From the NCBI RefSeq assembly GCF_019331675.1, contig NZ_JAHBBJ010000003.1, positions 184,943-248,942 on the forward strand: a stretch of DNA of 64,000 nucleotides, in the 5' to 3' direction. Both the position numbers and the translations under genes were made by a program. Shown here in pieces: positions 43,617 through 52,515 of this stretch (position 1 is the first letter of the stretch; every line of letters starts with the position of its first letter). The stretch is from Bifidobacterium miconisargentati (GTDB taxonomy: Bacteria > Actinomycetota > Actinomycetes > Actinomycetales > Bifidobacteriaceae). The notes beneath the pieces were generated by a model that ran no database searches, was not told the origin of the DNA, and was given only the letters and a program-made list of their open reading frames with translations.

Positions 43617-45848
43617 TCAGGCGGTGATGGCCACGTCCGTCACCGATTCGGCGACTTCGGCGCCCTCGCACGCAGCCAGCGCGCCGGTCAGACGGATGTC
43701 GGCCACGGACTCGCCCACGTACACGCGCGCGGCCGGTGCGAGGGCGTACTCCCCCGTCTCGTTGGACCAGTAGCGCAGGGCCTTGGCGGCGGGCAGCACC
43801 AGCTCCACCTGACGGCTCTCGCCCGGCTCCAGCGTCACCTTGGCGAAGCCGCGCAGCTCCTTGGCCGGACGGTCCTCGCCGGTGCCTTCGAGGCCGAAGT
43901 AGACCTGCGGCACGGCTTTGCCGGCCCGCTTCCCCGTGTTCGTCACGGTGAACGCGATGCGCACGTCGCCGTCCACGCGGCGCACGTCGAGGTCGGCGTA
44001 GGCGAAGGTGGTGTAGCTCAGGCCGTGGCCGAACGGGAAGCGCACCGGCACGCCGCGGGTGGAGAAGTAGCGGTAGCCCACGTAGATGTCCTCGTCGTAG
44101 CGCACGTGCAGGCCGGGGCCGAACGTGCCGATCGAATGGGCCGGGGAATCCTCCAGGGCGATCGGGAACGTCTCGGGCAGGTGGCCGCTCGGGTTGACGC
44201 GGCCGAGCAGGGTCTCGGCGAGCGCGGTGCCGGATTCGGTGCCGTTGTACCAGTTCCAGACGATGGCGCGGGCGTGGTCGGCCCACGGCATGGCCACCGG
44301 GGAGCCGGCGACGAACACCAGGATCGTGTCCGGGGCGACGTCGAGCAGCGTCGAGATCAGCTCGTCCTGTCCGTACGGCAGGGCGATGGTCTCGCGGTCG
44401 CGGCCTTCGAGGTCGTGCTCGTGGTCGAGTCCGCCCACGAAGATCACCGGGTCGCCGGCCGCCGCGTACTCGCGGGCCAGCGTCACGGCCTCCTCGCGCA
44501 GGTGCGCGGCGCGTTCGGCGTCGTCGGTGGCGGAGCCCACCGAGTTCTCCAGGCTCTCCTCCTGCCAGGAGTCGTCCTGCACCACCTGCTTGGCGTCGTA
44601 ACCGAGCGCGTATTCGATCTCCACGTTGCCGCCGAGCTGGCCGTTGAGGCCCAGGATCGGCGTGACCTCGTGCAGCGCCTTGATGACGGCGCTGCCGCCG
44701 CCGTTGGAGTGGATGCGGTCGGCGTTGGCGCCCACGACCAGTACGCGGCGCAGGGAGCGCTCGTCCAGCGGCAGCAGCGTACGACCGGATTCGTCGGCGT
44801 CGTTCTTGAGCAGCACGATGGATTCGCGGGCCACGTCGAGGGCGGCCTGCGCGTGCGCGAGCGTGGCGTATGAACCGGCCTTGCGGGCGGGACGATCGCC
44901 AGCGGAGTCGCCAGCGGAGTCAGCATCGGTATCGGGCAGCATGTGCAGTGCGTCCATCACCGCGAGCACACGCTCCACCTTGACGTCGATGTCCGTCTCG
45001 CTCACCTCGCCGGCGGCCATGGCCTTGCGCAGCGGGTTGGCGAAGTAGTACTCGTCGAAGTTCGGCGTCACGGACATCTCCACGTCCAGGCCCACGCGGG
45101 CGCTGGCCACGGTGCGCTTGACGGCGCTCCAGTCGGAGACCACGAAGCCGCGGAAGCCCCATTCGCCGCGCAGGATGTCGTCCAGCAGACGACCGGATTC
45201 GCAGCACTGCTCGCCGTTGACCAGGTTGTACGCGCCCATCAGGGAGAGCACGCCGCCGCGCTTGACCGCGTCCTCGAACGCAGGCAGGTAAATCTCACGC
45301 AGGGCGCGTTCGCTGATGGTCTCGTCCACTTCGAGACGGTCGGTCTCCTGGCTGTTGGCCGCGTAGTGCTTGGCGCAGGCGGCGACATCGGATTCCTGCA
45401 CGCCCTGGATGAACGCGACGCCCTGCTCGCCGGTCAGGTACGGATCCTCGCTCATGTATTCGAAGTTGCGGCCGCACAGCGGACTGCGCTTGATGTTGAT
45501 GGACGGACCCAGGATCACGTCCTTGCCACGGCCGCGAGCCTCGGCGCCGAGCACCTGGCCGGCCTTGTGCGCCAGATCGCGGTTCCAGGTGGAGGCCACG
45601 GCGGAACCGGAGGGCAGGTAGGTCACGCGGTCGCGGGTGTTGTACAGCGGCGCCCAGTTGTCGTTGTGCAGCTCCTCGCGCGGGCCCATCGGGCCGTCGT
45701 CCATCTTGAACGGCGGGATGCCCAGACGCGGCACGCCTTCGGTGCGGAAGAGTCCGGCGGCGTGAATCATGTCGATCTTCTCGTCCAGCGTGAGCTCGGC
45801 GAGCAGGGCGCGCGCCTTGGTCTTGTTGGCTTCGGTGATGGTGGTCAT
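43617..45848 (-). CDS. beta-glucosidase (GH3)
   Basis: A 743-residue cytoplasmic GH3 enzyme. It has the N-terminal barrel (LTLDEKIDMIHAAGLF, GPSINIKRSPLCGRNFEYMSEDPYLTG, CAKHYAANSQETDR), the nucleophile aspartate in GFRGFVVSDWSAVKRT, the alpha/beta sandwich domain (VLVVGANADRIHSNGGGSA, VGGLDHEHDLEGRDRETIALP), and a C-terminal fibronectin-III-like domain (PFGHGLSYTTF). A Ser/Ala/Asp-rich linker lies near residue 300. It would cut beta-1,4-glucose from the debranched backbone, alongside the GH94 phosphorylase. AGAAGGGAA precedes the ATG. It is followed by a strong terminator and preceded 55 bp by the GH29 gene. Confidence 0.93.
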   Translation of the reverse strand: MTTITEANKTKARALLAELTLDEKIDMIHAAGLFRTEGVPRLGIPPFKMDDGPMGPREELHNDNWAPLYNTRDRVTYLPSGSAVASTWNRDLAHKAGQVLGAEARGRGKDVILGPSINIKRSPLCGRNFEYMSEDPYLTGEQGVAFIQGVQESDVAACAKHYAANSQETDRLEVDETISERALREIYLPAFEDAVKRGGVLSLMGAYNLVNGEQCCESGRLLDDILRGEWGFRGFVVSDWSAVKRTVASARVGLDVEMSVTPNFDEYYFANPLRKAMAAGEVSETDIDVKVERVLAVMDALHMLPDTDADSAGDSAGDRPARKAGSYATLAHAQAALDVARESIVLLKNDADESGRTLLPLDERSLRRVLVVGANADRIHSNGGGSAVIKALHEVTPILGLNGQLGGNVEIEYALGYDAKQVVQDDSWQEESLENSVGSATDDAERAAHLREEAVTLAREYAAAGDPVIFVGGLDHEHDLEGRDRETIALPYGQDELISTLLDVAPDTILVFVAGSPVAMPWADHARAIVWNWYNGTESGTALAETLLGRVNPSGHLPETFPIALEDSPAHSIGTFGPGLHVRYDEDIYVGYRYFSTRGVPVRFPFGHGLSYTTFAYADLDVRRVDGDVRIAFTVTNTGKRAGKAVPQVYFGLEGTGEDRPAKELRGFAKVTLEPGESRQVELVLPAAKALRYWSNETGEYALAPAARVYVGESVADIRLTGALAACEGAEVAESVTDVAITA

Positions 45849-45903
45849 GGTGTGTTCCCTTCTTCGGTGTCACGGCACGCTGCGGCGCGCGCCCGTTCAT
45901 GAC

Positions 45904-47379
45904 TTATGCGATGGCGATCCTGAATCCGATCGGCACGTTCGCTTCGGTTCCGGGCCGCTCGGCCGGGGTGATGACGAGCCCGTCGGCGGTGCGCTCCCAG
46001 GCCACCGGCCCGGCGCCCAGCTGTTCGACGCCCGTGATGATGCCGTGGAACGGCGCGCGGATGCCGTCATGGTAGGCGGCGAACGTGGCGCTGGTGAGCG
46101 TGGCGGCTCCGGCCGGGTTGAGGCAGAAGGCGTACACGCTGCCGTCCTTGGCGGTGAAGCGCCAGTCGGCGGCCGTGTATTCGAGCGCGTTCTGGTCGGC
46201 GAACGAGCCTTCGGCGGCGTGCGTGGGGCCTTCCTCGGCGATCCTCCACGGGCGCGTGCCGTAGATGCCCCCGCCGTTGGCGTCCATCCAGCCGCCGATG
46301 GATTCGAGCAGGTCGCGGTCGTGCGGGGCGATCGAGCCGTCGGCGCGCGGACCCACGTTGAGCAGCAGGTTGCCGTTCTTGCTCACGGTGTCCACAAGCG
46401 TGACGATGAGCTCGGCGAGGTTCTTGTAGTCGAGCGAGTTCGTGTAGCACCACGAGTTGCGGGCGATGGCGGTGTCGGTCTGCCACACGTACGGGGTGGC
46501 GGTGGACAGGCCGCCGCGCTCCACGTCGAACAGGCCGGCACCCCAGGCCATGCCGTCGTCCTTGTAGCAGATGATGACCGGCACGCCCCATTCGACGCCG
46601 CGGTTGTAGTAGAACGCGGCGAGGCGCTTGATGTACGGCTTGAAGGCATTGTGCTGGATCCACCAGTCGAAGTACAGCATCTCCGGGCGGTAGTTGTCGA
46701 TGAGCTCGCACACGCGCAGCAGCCAGTCGTCGAGGAATTCCTCGTTCGGCTTGGGCACGGAGAACAGGTCCTGATTGTCCGGCTCGGGGTTGGCGGGCCA
46801 GTAGAAGCCGCCCTTGACGTCCGCTTCGGCGCCACGCACGTCGGAGTCGAAGTCTCGGCCGTGGCCCATAAACCACCAGTGTTCGGCGCGGTGGTTGCTG
46901 GTGGCGAAGTGCAGACCGTGCTTCAATGTGGCCTCGCGCAGTTCGCCGATGATGTCGCGGTGGGGGCCGGTTTCCACGGTGTTCCAGTGCGAGATCTCGC
47001 TCGCGTACATCTGGTAGCCGTCGTGGTGTTCGGAGACCGGGAAGTAGTAGCGCGCGCCGGCGCGGGCGAACAGGTCGAGCCATTCGTTTGCGTCGAAGCG
47101 TTCGGCGGTGAAGCGCGGGATGAAGTCCTTGTAGCCGAACTCGCTCTGCGGGCCGAAGGTCTCGCGGTGGTGGTCGAACTCCGGGTAGCCTTCGATGTAC
47201 ATGTTGCGCGAATACCATTCGTTGCGGAATTCGGGCACGGTGTACAGGCCCCAGTGGGTGAAGATGCCGAATTTGGCGTCCGGGAACCAGCCCGGCACCC
47301 GCACCTTGGACAGGGACACCCAGGTGGGCTCGTATGGGCCTTCCGCGATCACGCGGTCAATGGTTTCGAGATCAATCAT
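45904..47379 (-). CDS. alpha-L-fucosidase (GH29)
   Basis: A 491-residue GH29 protein: KFGIFTHWGLYTVPEFRNEWYSRNMY, FDANEWLDLFARAGARYYFPVSEHHDGYQMY, and the likely nucleophile in YRPEMLYFDWWIQHNAFKPY. NGNLLLNVGPRADGSIAPHDRDLLESIGGWMDANGGGIYGTRPW closes the barrel, before a C-terminal beta domain. No signal peptide is present, so it acts on imported sugar. In the context of GH31 and GH42 it would remove fucose from galactose side chains. Its start overlaps the SGNH esterase stop by 8 bases, implying translational coupling. Confidence 0.9.
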   Translation of the reverse strand: MIDLETIDRVIAEGPYEPTWVSLSKVRVPGWFPDAKFGIFTHWGLYTVPEFRNEWYSRNMYIEGYPEFDHHRETFGPQSEFGYKDFIPRFTAERFDANEWLDLFARAGARYYFPVSEHHDGYQMYASEISHWNTVETGPHRDIIGELREATLKHGLHFATSNHRAEHWWFMGHGRDFDSDVRGAEADVKGGFYWPANPEPDNQDLFSVPKPNEEFLDDWLLRVCELIDNYRPEMLYFDWWIQHNAFKPYIKRLAAFYYNRGVEWGVPVIICYKDDGMAWGAGLFDVERGGLSTATPYVWQTDTAIARNSWCYTNSLDYKNLAELIVTLVDTVSKNGNLLLNVGPRADGSIAPHDRDLLESIGGWMDANGGGIYGTRPWRIAEEGPTHAAEGSFADQNALEYTAADWRFTAKDGSVYAFCLNPAGAATLTSATFAAYHDGIRAPFHGIITGVEQLGAGPVAWERTADGLVITPAERPGTEANVPIGFRIAIA

Positions 47380-48049
47380 CGAACGTGCTCCTGTTCCAGT
47401 CGAAGCCCACGGCCTGGCACCACGAGCGGGCGATGATCATCGCGCCGCGCTCGTACGGGTGCACGCGGTCCTGGCTGGCCAGGCAGCCGTGCAGCTGGGT
47501 GAGCCAGTGGTCCACGGCGGCCTGCGTGTCCACGAAAATGGCGTCGTGGCGTTCGGCCACGCGCTTCGATGCGGCGGCGAACTCCTCGATCTTGGCGCGC
47601 ATCTGGTCCTGCGGATTCGGTTCGAACATGAACGGGCGCATCACGATGATGCCCTTGAGGTCCGGCAGGGCCTCCTTGGTGCGGTTCAGCAGGTCGTCGT
47701 AGATCCGCTCGAAGTCCTCCACGGTGTTGAGGCGGGCCTGCCACAGCGGCCCGTCGAAGTAGCGCCAGGCGTCGTTGACGCCGACCATCACGGACACGTA
47801 GTCAGGTTTGAGGTCGATGACGTCCTTCTGCCAGCGCTCGGCGAGCGCCACGATGTCGTCGCCGCTGACCCCGGAGTTGATGGTGCACAGCGCGCGGTCC
47901 GGGTAGACGGCGGTGAGCAGGTTGTGCAGGGCGTTCACGTAGCCGGTGCCGTAGCCCCAGCCGCCGGGGTAGGCGGTGCGGTCGCGGCCGGCGTCGGTGA
48001 TGGAGTCGCCCATGAAGACGATGCGGGAGTGTTTCGGGAAGATCAGCAT
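47372..48049 (-). CDS. SGNH/GDSL esterase
   Basis: A 225-residue SGNH hydrolase. Block I RIVFMGDSITDAGRD holds the serine, block II INSGVSGDDI the glycine, block III VSVMVGVNDAW the asparagine, and block V QDRVHPYERGAMIIA the Asp-x-x-His pair. There is no signal peptide. Relatives act as carbohydrate acetylesterases, and its overlap with the fucosidase gene suggests it deacetylates the same imported oligosaccharide. The ribosome binding site is weak. This would be the second acyl esterase in the locus after that at 33640. Confidence 0.87.
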   Translation of the reverse strand: MLIFPKHSRIVFMGDSITDAGRDRTAYPGGWGYGTGYVNALHNLLTAVYPDRALCTINSGVSGDDIVALAERWQKDVIDLKPDYVSVMVGVNDAWRYFDGPLWQARLNTVEDFERIYDDLLNRTKEALPDLKGIIVMRPFMFEPNPQDQMRAKIEEFAAASKRVAERHDAIFVDTQAAVDHWLTQLHGCLASQDRVHPYERGAMIIARSWCQAVGFDWNRSTFDD

Positions 48050-48083
48050 GATGAGTCGCTTTGATACGGTGCGCCGTGTTCGG

Positions 48084-48134
48084 GGCTCCCCTCAGTCACG
48101 CTCGGCGTGACAGCTCCCCTCGGCGAGGGGAGCC
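48084..48134. repeat. GGCTCCCCTC-family half palindrome
   Basis: GGGCTCCCCTCAGTCACG...CGTGACAGCTCCCCTCGGCGAGGGGAGCC, in the gap before the SGNH gene. Confidence 0.75.
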
Positions 48135-48202
48135 AGAGAGAGAAGTCGCTTGGGAAGGGGAATCGAAGGAAATCGCGGGATTCGGGATGTACGGATATGA
48201 AA

Positions 48203-48243
48203 ATTGCGCGGCGGCCCAGGGAGGAGCGGGGCCACCGCGCAAT
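48203..48243 (-). terminator. hairpin after the binding-protein gene
   Basis: ATTGCGCGGCGGCCC pairs with GGGGCCACCGCGCAAT (48228-48243) over about 14 bp, and TTTTCATATCC follows on the minus strand. It probably ends the transporter transcript. Confidence 0.65.
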
Positions 48244-48280
48244 CAGAAAGGGCCTAAGTTGTCTTTGGCAGGGTCAGACT

Positions 48281-48330
48281 CGGCTCCCCTCCCCGAAGGG
48301 AGCTGTCACACGAAGTGTGACTGAGGGGAG
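48281..48330. repeat. GGCTCCCCTC-family half palindrome
   Basis: CGGCTCCCCTCCCCGAAGGGAGC then TGTCACACGAAGTGTGACTGAGGGGAG, just past the stop codon of the binding-protein gene. Confidence 0.75.
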
Positions 48331-48387
48331 TTGCGGCATAGCCCGTAGCCGGTGTTCCGCATCCCCCAGAGGAGCCGAGTCAGATCA

Positions 48388-50148
48388 TCACTTGGAGTCG
48401 GCCTGGTACTGCTTGACGACTTCCTGACGGGCCTTGACCCAGTCCTTGGCGTTCTGCTCGTCGACCTTGAGCACGCTGTCGTAACCCAGATCCTTGACCT
48501 GCTGACGGGCGTCCTTGAGCACCTTGGTGAACTCGGAGTCGGACTTGGCCACCAGGGCGTTCCAGGAGGCGTTGACGACCTCGGTCTTGATGGAGCTGCG
48601 GGTGGCGGAGACCGTGGACTCCTCCTGCGGGGTGGTGTAGGAGGCGCCCGGGGCGACGGCGAGAAGGTTGTTCTTCTGCAGGTAGTCGATGTCGCTGGTG
48701 GCACCGCCCATGTGCTCGGACCAATCCTTGAACAGGGCGGAGGTGTCGGCCTCGGACTCCCACAGCTGCGGGTTGAACGCGGCGCCGGTCTCGGAGTCGA
48801 TGTCGTTCTGCTGCACGGCCTTGAAGTTCAGCAGGGAGAAGCCGCTGTCGTAGGTGCCGCCGCCGAGCTTGTCGGAGATCTTGAGGTTCGCGTGGTCGCC
48901 GTTCATGGCCTGCTTGCCGAAGTCGGTGAGCTGGGGCTTGCCGTCGTCGCCCTTGGTCCAGCAGCCGAGGCTCTCCGGGCAGGCGGCGCCACCTGCGTTG
49001 GAGGCTGCGGCGTACACGCCCTCGGAGGAGTACAGCCAGTCGATGAACTTGGCGATGCGTTCCTTGTACTTGGACTTGGAGCCGATGGCGATGATGGTGG
49101 AGCCGTCACCGTCCGGGGTGAAACCGGTGGAGTAGACCTTCATGGTCTGCAGCGGGGCGAGCATGAAGCCCACACCCTTGGCCTTGTTCTCGTCGGAGTT
49201 CATACGCGGCTTGCCCAGCCAGCTGAAGATGGAGACGAGGGTCTTGCCGTTGGTCACCTTGTTCTGCATGGTGTCCCAGTCCTGGGTGGTGGATTCGGGA
49301 TCCACGAGGCCCATCTGCTCGGCCTTGTTGAGGAACTCGAGGGCCTGCTCGTAGACGCCGCCCTCCTTGGTGGCCGGCTGCACGTCCTTGCCGTCGGCGC
49401 TCACGAACACGGAGCCCTGGGCCTGGTAGCCGAGCCAGTTGACGATGGCGGAGGCGTTGTTCATCACATCGCCGTCCCAATCCTTGAACAGGGAGAAGGC
49501 GTAGATGTCATCCTGGCCGGTCTCCTTGCGGGCCAGGTCCTGCATGTCCTTGAGCACGTCGAGGAAGGCGTCGAGATCCTTGATCTCCGGGTAGCCGAGC
49601 TCCTTGTAGTACTCCCAGCGGATGTACGGGGCGGAGGTGGGCTCCATGCCCTCGCTCGGGCTGGACGGATCGGAGGAGGAGACGCCCTGCGGGATGCCCC
49701 ACACGCCGTCCTTGCCGGCCTGCTTGGTGACGGAGTCGACGGCGTTCTGGTACTTCTTGACGTTGGTCATCTTGCTGTAGTACGGCGTCATGTCGGTGAC
49801 CAGGTTGGCCTTGACGAGCTTCTGCAGACGGCCGTTGCCGGTGCCGGTGATGATGAGGTCGCCCAGGGAGCCGGAGGCGGCGCGGGTGTCGAAGACGGTG
49901 TCACCACCGGAGACGTTCGGGGCGATGATGTTGAGCTTCAGGTTGAACTTGTCCTGCACCATCTTGGCGAACCAGCCCTTCTGCTCGCCCTGCTGGTTGG
50001 CCAGGGAATCGAACACGTCGATGGTGACCAGCGAACCGTCGTCCTTCTCATCGCCGGCGGTGTCGCTGCCGCAGGCGGCCAGCGAGAACGTCATCGCCGC
50101 GGCCAGGCCGAGGGCCAGCACCGAGGTGAGCTTCTTCTTGATTTCCAT
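48388..50148 (-). CDS. ABC transporter solute-binding lipoprotein
   Basis: A 586-residue extracellular family 1 binding protein of the large LplA/YtcQ-like type that delivers oligosaccharides to the two permeases encoded next. A lipoprotein signal (MEIKKKLTSVLALGLAAAMTFSLAAC) ends at Cys26, so it is anchored outside the membrane. The mature part has GWFAKMVQDKFNLKLNIIAPN and the surface-recognition segments typical of the family. ACAAGGAGG lies 7 bases before the ATG at 50148. It is the third cistron of permease-permease-binding protein and ends in its own hairpin. The ligand is inferred from neighbours (a branched beta-glucan oligosaccharide). Confidence 0.9.
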   Translation of the reverse strand: MEIKKKLTSVLALGLAAAMTFSLAACGSDTAGDEKDDGSLVTIDVFDSLANQQGEQKGWFAKMVQDKFNLKLNIIAPNVSGGDTVFDTRAASGSLGDLIITGTGNGRLQKLVKANLVTDMTPYYSKMTNVKKYQNAVDSVTKQAGKDGVWGIPQGVSSSDPSSPSEGMEPTSAPYIRWEYYKELGYPEIKDLDAFLDVLKDMQDLARKETGQDDIYAFSLFKDWDGDVMNNASAIVNWLGYQAQGSVFVSADGKDVQPATKEGGVYEQALEFLNKAEQMGLVDPESTTQDWDTMQNKVTNGKTLVSIFSWLGKPRMNSDENKAKGVGFMLAPLQTMKVYSTGFTPDGDGSTIIAIGSKSKYKERIAKFIDWLYSSEGVYAAASNAGGAACPESLGCWTKGDDGKPQLTDFGKQAMNGDHANLKISDKLGGGTYDSGFSLLNFKAVQQNDIDSETGAAFNPQLWESEADTSALFKDWSEHMGGATSDIDYLQKNNLLAVAPGASYTTPQEESTVSATRSSIKTEVVNASWNALVAKSDSEFTKVLKDARQQVKDLGYDSVLKVDEQNAKDWVKARQEVVKQYQADSK

Positions 50149-50230
50149 GACGGAAACCTCCTTGTTTCTTTTTGTCCTTTTGTTTCCTATGACGATTGGT
50201 TGATGGACCAAAACCGGCCCGGATTGGATA

Positions 50231-51151
50231 TCAGCCTTTGACGGCGCCGAGCATCATGCCCTTGACGAAGAAGCGCTGGAAGAACGGGTAGACGAACATG
50301 ATCGGGAGCACCACGATCACGGAGACCGTCATGCGGATCGAGGTCGGGGTGGCCGCGGAGGCCAGGGCCGCCACGTTCGCCGCGTTCGCCTTGGCCGCGT
50401 TGGCCAGTGCGCTCGCCTGGTTGATGTAGGTGTACAGCAGGTACTGCAGGGAGTAGAGCTTGTCGTCGGTCATGTAGATCAGCGTGTCCTGGAAGGAGTT
50501 CCACTGTCCGACGGCGGAGAAGATGGCGACCGTGGCCAGGATCGGCGTGCACATCGGCAGCACGATCTTGCCGAAGATCGTCAGGGTTCCGGCGCCGTCC
50601 ATCTCGGCGGCCTCCTGCAGGGAGCTCGGGATGGACTCGATGTAGGTCTTGACCAGGATGATGTTGAACGGCTGGACCACGGCGGGCAGGATGTACACCC
50701 AGAAGTTGTTGGTCAGGCCGAGGTTCTTCATCGTGATGAACATCGGGATCAGGCCTGCGTTGAAGTACATCGTGATGACCACGAAGCGGTACCAGAACGA
50801 GCGGGCCCACATCTTCTTCTGTGTGAACATGAAGCCCAGGTAGGCGCTGGCGAGCACGGTGAGGGCGGTGCCGATCACGGTACGGGCCAGGGAGATCCAC
50901 GCCGCACGGCCGAGGCCGGACAGGGCCAGCACGTCCTTGTAGTTCTGCAGGTGGAAGCCCTTGAACCACCAGGTCACCTCGCCCGCGGCCGACAGGTTGT
51001 TGTCGGACAGCGAGTTGATGATCAGGTAGTAGAACGGATAGGTGCAGATCAGTGCGAACAGGGACAGCACCACGATGTTGAATACGTTGTAGACCTTCTC
51101 ACCCGTGGTGCGACGCATCGCCGGCGAGACACTTGACTTCTGCTTTGCCAT
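50231..51151 (-). CDS. ABC sugar transporter permease (second subunit)
   Basis: A 306-residue inner-membrane permease of the MalG/YtcP class with six helices (VVLSLFALICTYPFYYLIINSL, ISLARTVIGTALTVLASAYLG, FVVITMYFNAGLIPMFITM, NFWVYILPAVVQPFNIILV, ILATVAIFSAVGQW, VSVIVVLPIMFVYPFF). The ATPase contact loop is LQEAAEMDGAGTLTIFGKIVLP. A long Ala/Asn-rich loop (ASALANAAKANAANVAALASAATP) between the last two helices is notable. AAGGAA lies before the ATG. It is 43 bp behind the first permease gene. No ATPase gene is present in the window. Confidence 0.92.
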   Translation of the reverse strand: MAKQKSSVSPAMRRTTGEKVYNVFNIVVLSLFALICTYPFYYLIINSLSDNNLSAAGEVTWWFKGFHLQNYKDVLALSGLGRAAWISLARTVIGTALTVLASAYLGFMFTQKKMWARSFWYRFVVITMYFNAGLIPMFITMKNLGLTNNFWVYILPAVVQPFNIILVKTYIESIPSSLQEAAEMDGAGTLTIFGKIVLPMCTPILATVAIFSAVGQWNSFQDTLIYMTDDKLYSLQYLLYTYINQASALANAAKANAANVAALASAATPTSIRMTVSVIVVLPIMFVYPFFQRFFVKGMMLGAVKG

Positions 51152-51194
51152 GATTATTCCTTACAAATCTCGCTTTGACTTCTGCTTGGGCCGA

Positions 51195-52235
51195 TCAGAC
51201 GATGCCCTCGCCGCGGGTGCGCTTGGACAGCCAGTTGACGATGAACAGCAGCGCCACGGAGACCAGCGACTTCAGGATGGAGATCGCGGTACCCAGGGAC
51301 AGGCTGGAGTTGCCGAGGCCGACGTTGTACACGTACAGGTCGAGCACTTCGATCCACTTCTGGTTGAAGTTGTTCTGGAAGACGTAGTACTGGTCCATGC
51401 CGTTGTTCAGGAAGTTGGAGATGGAGAGCATGAGCAGCACGAAGTACGTGGGCAGCAGCTGCGGGATGGTCACGTGGATGATCTGCTGGAAGCGGTTCGC
51501 GCCGTCCACCTGGGCGGCCTCGTACAGCTCCTGGTCGATGCCGGCGATGCCCGCGAGGTACATGATGGAGCCCCAGCCGAGGCCCTTCCACAGGTTCCAC
51601 AGCAGCATCTTGAGCCAGATGTGGTCGCCGGAGTCGAGGAACTTGATGGGCTCGGTGATCAGGTGCAGGTTCTGCAGCAGCTCGTTGATCATGCCGGAGG
51701 AGGAGAACATCGCGAAGGCGATGGAGTAGACCAGCACCCAGGAGATGAAGTTCGGCAGCGTGGTGAGCGTCTGGATGAGGTTCTTGAACCACTTAGCGCG
51801 GATCTCGTTCAGGGCGATGGCGAAGATCACCGGGAAGAACGAGGTCAGGATGTTCAGGCCGGACATGGCGAAGGTGTTCATGAGCACCTGGCCGATCTTG
51901 GCGAGCTGCGCCGGGTTCTGCACCAGCAGCTGGAACCACTGCAGGCCCACGAACTCGCTTTCGGACAGCGGGATCGGCGGCTGGTAATCGTAGAAGGCGT
52001 AGATCCAGCCGAACAGCGGCAGGTAGCTGAAGAGCACGACCATGACCAGCAGCGGCGCGACGAGCAGGAACAGCTTGAGGCCGTGGCGCTTGTTGTAGTC
52101 GGTGCCGGGAAGCATCTTCTTCGCCTTGTTGGCGGCGCGACGATCACGACGGTTGCGTGCCGGCTTGGCATCGGCGGTCACGGTGCCGTCCGCGGCAAGC
52201 CCGACTTCGCCGTCCGTGGTTGCAACGTTCTGCAT
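51195..52235 (-). CDS. ABC sugar transporter permease (first subunit)
   Basis: A 346-residue MalF/LplB-class permease. A basic cytoplasmic N-terminus (NRRDRRAANKAKK) is followed by helices LKLFLLVAPLLVMVVLFSYLPLFGW, ILTSFFPVIFAIAL, FISWVLVYSIAFAMF, MYLAGIAGI, LPTYFVLLMLSISNFL and SLVSVALLFIVNWL. The EAA-type loop is YEAAQVDGANRFQQIIHVTIPQ. CAAAGGAGA lies 7 bases before the ATG at 52235; the longer open frame reaching 52430 would run over the operator and is rejected. It is first in the transporter operon, with a locus operator 76 bp upstream. Confidence 0.92.
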   Translation of the reverse strand: MQNVATTDGEVGLAADGTVTADAKPARNRRDRRAANKAKKMLPGTDYNKRHGLKLFLLVAPLLVMVVLFSYLPLFGWIYAFYDYQPPIPLSESEFVGLQWFQLLVQNPAQLAKIGQVLMNTFAMSGLNILTSFFPVIFAIALNEIRAKWFKNLIQTLTTLPNFISWVLVYSIAFAMFSSSGMINELLQNLHLITEPIKFLDSGDHIWLKMLLWNLWKGLGWGSIMYLAGIAGIDQELYEAAQVDGANRFQQIIHVTIPQLLPTYFVLLMLSISNFLNNGMDQYYVFQNNFNQKWIEVLDLYVYNVGLGNSSLSLGTAISILKSLVSVALLFIVNWLSKRTRGEGIV

Positions 52236-52310
52236 CTTGTCTCCTTTGAAGCAATGCAGCGAAGACCACTGTGGGTGCGACCCGTTTCGCATCCCGTTGT
52301 CTTCTTGTCT

Positions 52311-52334
52311 CTTGTTTATAAGTTTATAAATAAG
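52311..52334. promoter_or_regulatory. AT-rich palindromic operator before the permease operon
   Basis: CTTGTTTATAA-GT-TTATAAATAAG, 24 bases with one arm mismatch. It lies 76 bp upstream of the first permease. Confidence 0.82.
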
Positions 52335-52433
52335 ATTTTCTCTGTCAACTCGACTTAGGCCGCACGGCCCCTCCATGCGCGTCAAAGACACCCGAAAAAC
52401 GTTGGAAACTCGCGGAATTCGACCAATCAAATT

Positions 52434-52457
52434 TTTATTTATATACTTATAAATAAG
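52434..52457. promoter_or_regulatory. AT-rich palindromic operator before the DUF624 gene
   Basis: TTTATTTATAT-AC-TTATAAATAAG, 24 bases, ending 59 bases before the DUF624 start. With the site at 52311 it brackets the divergent promoter region. Confidence 0.8.
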
Positions 52458-52515
52458 CGTGTCGCGCCCTCGATGGGCACGGCGTCACGGAGCATCATCG
52501 AAGGTAGGAGGAACG

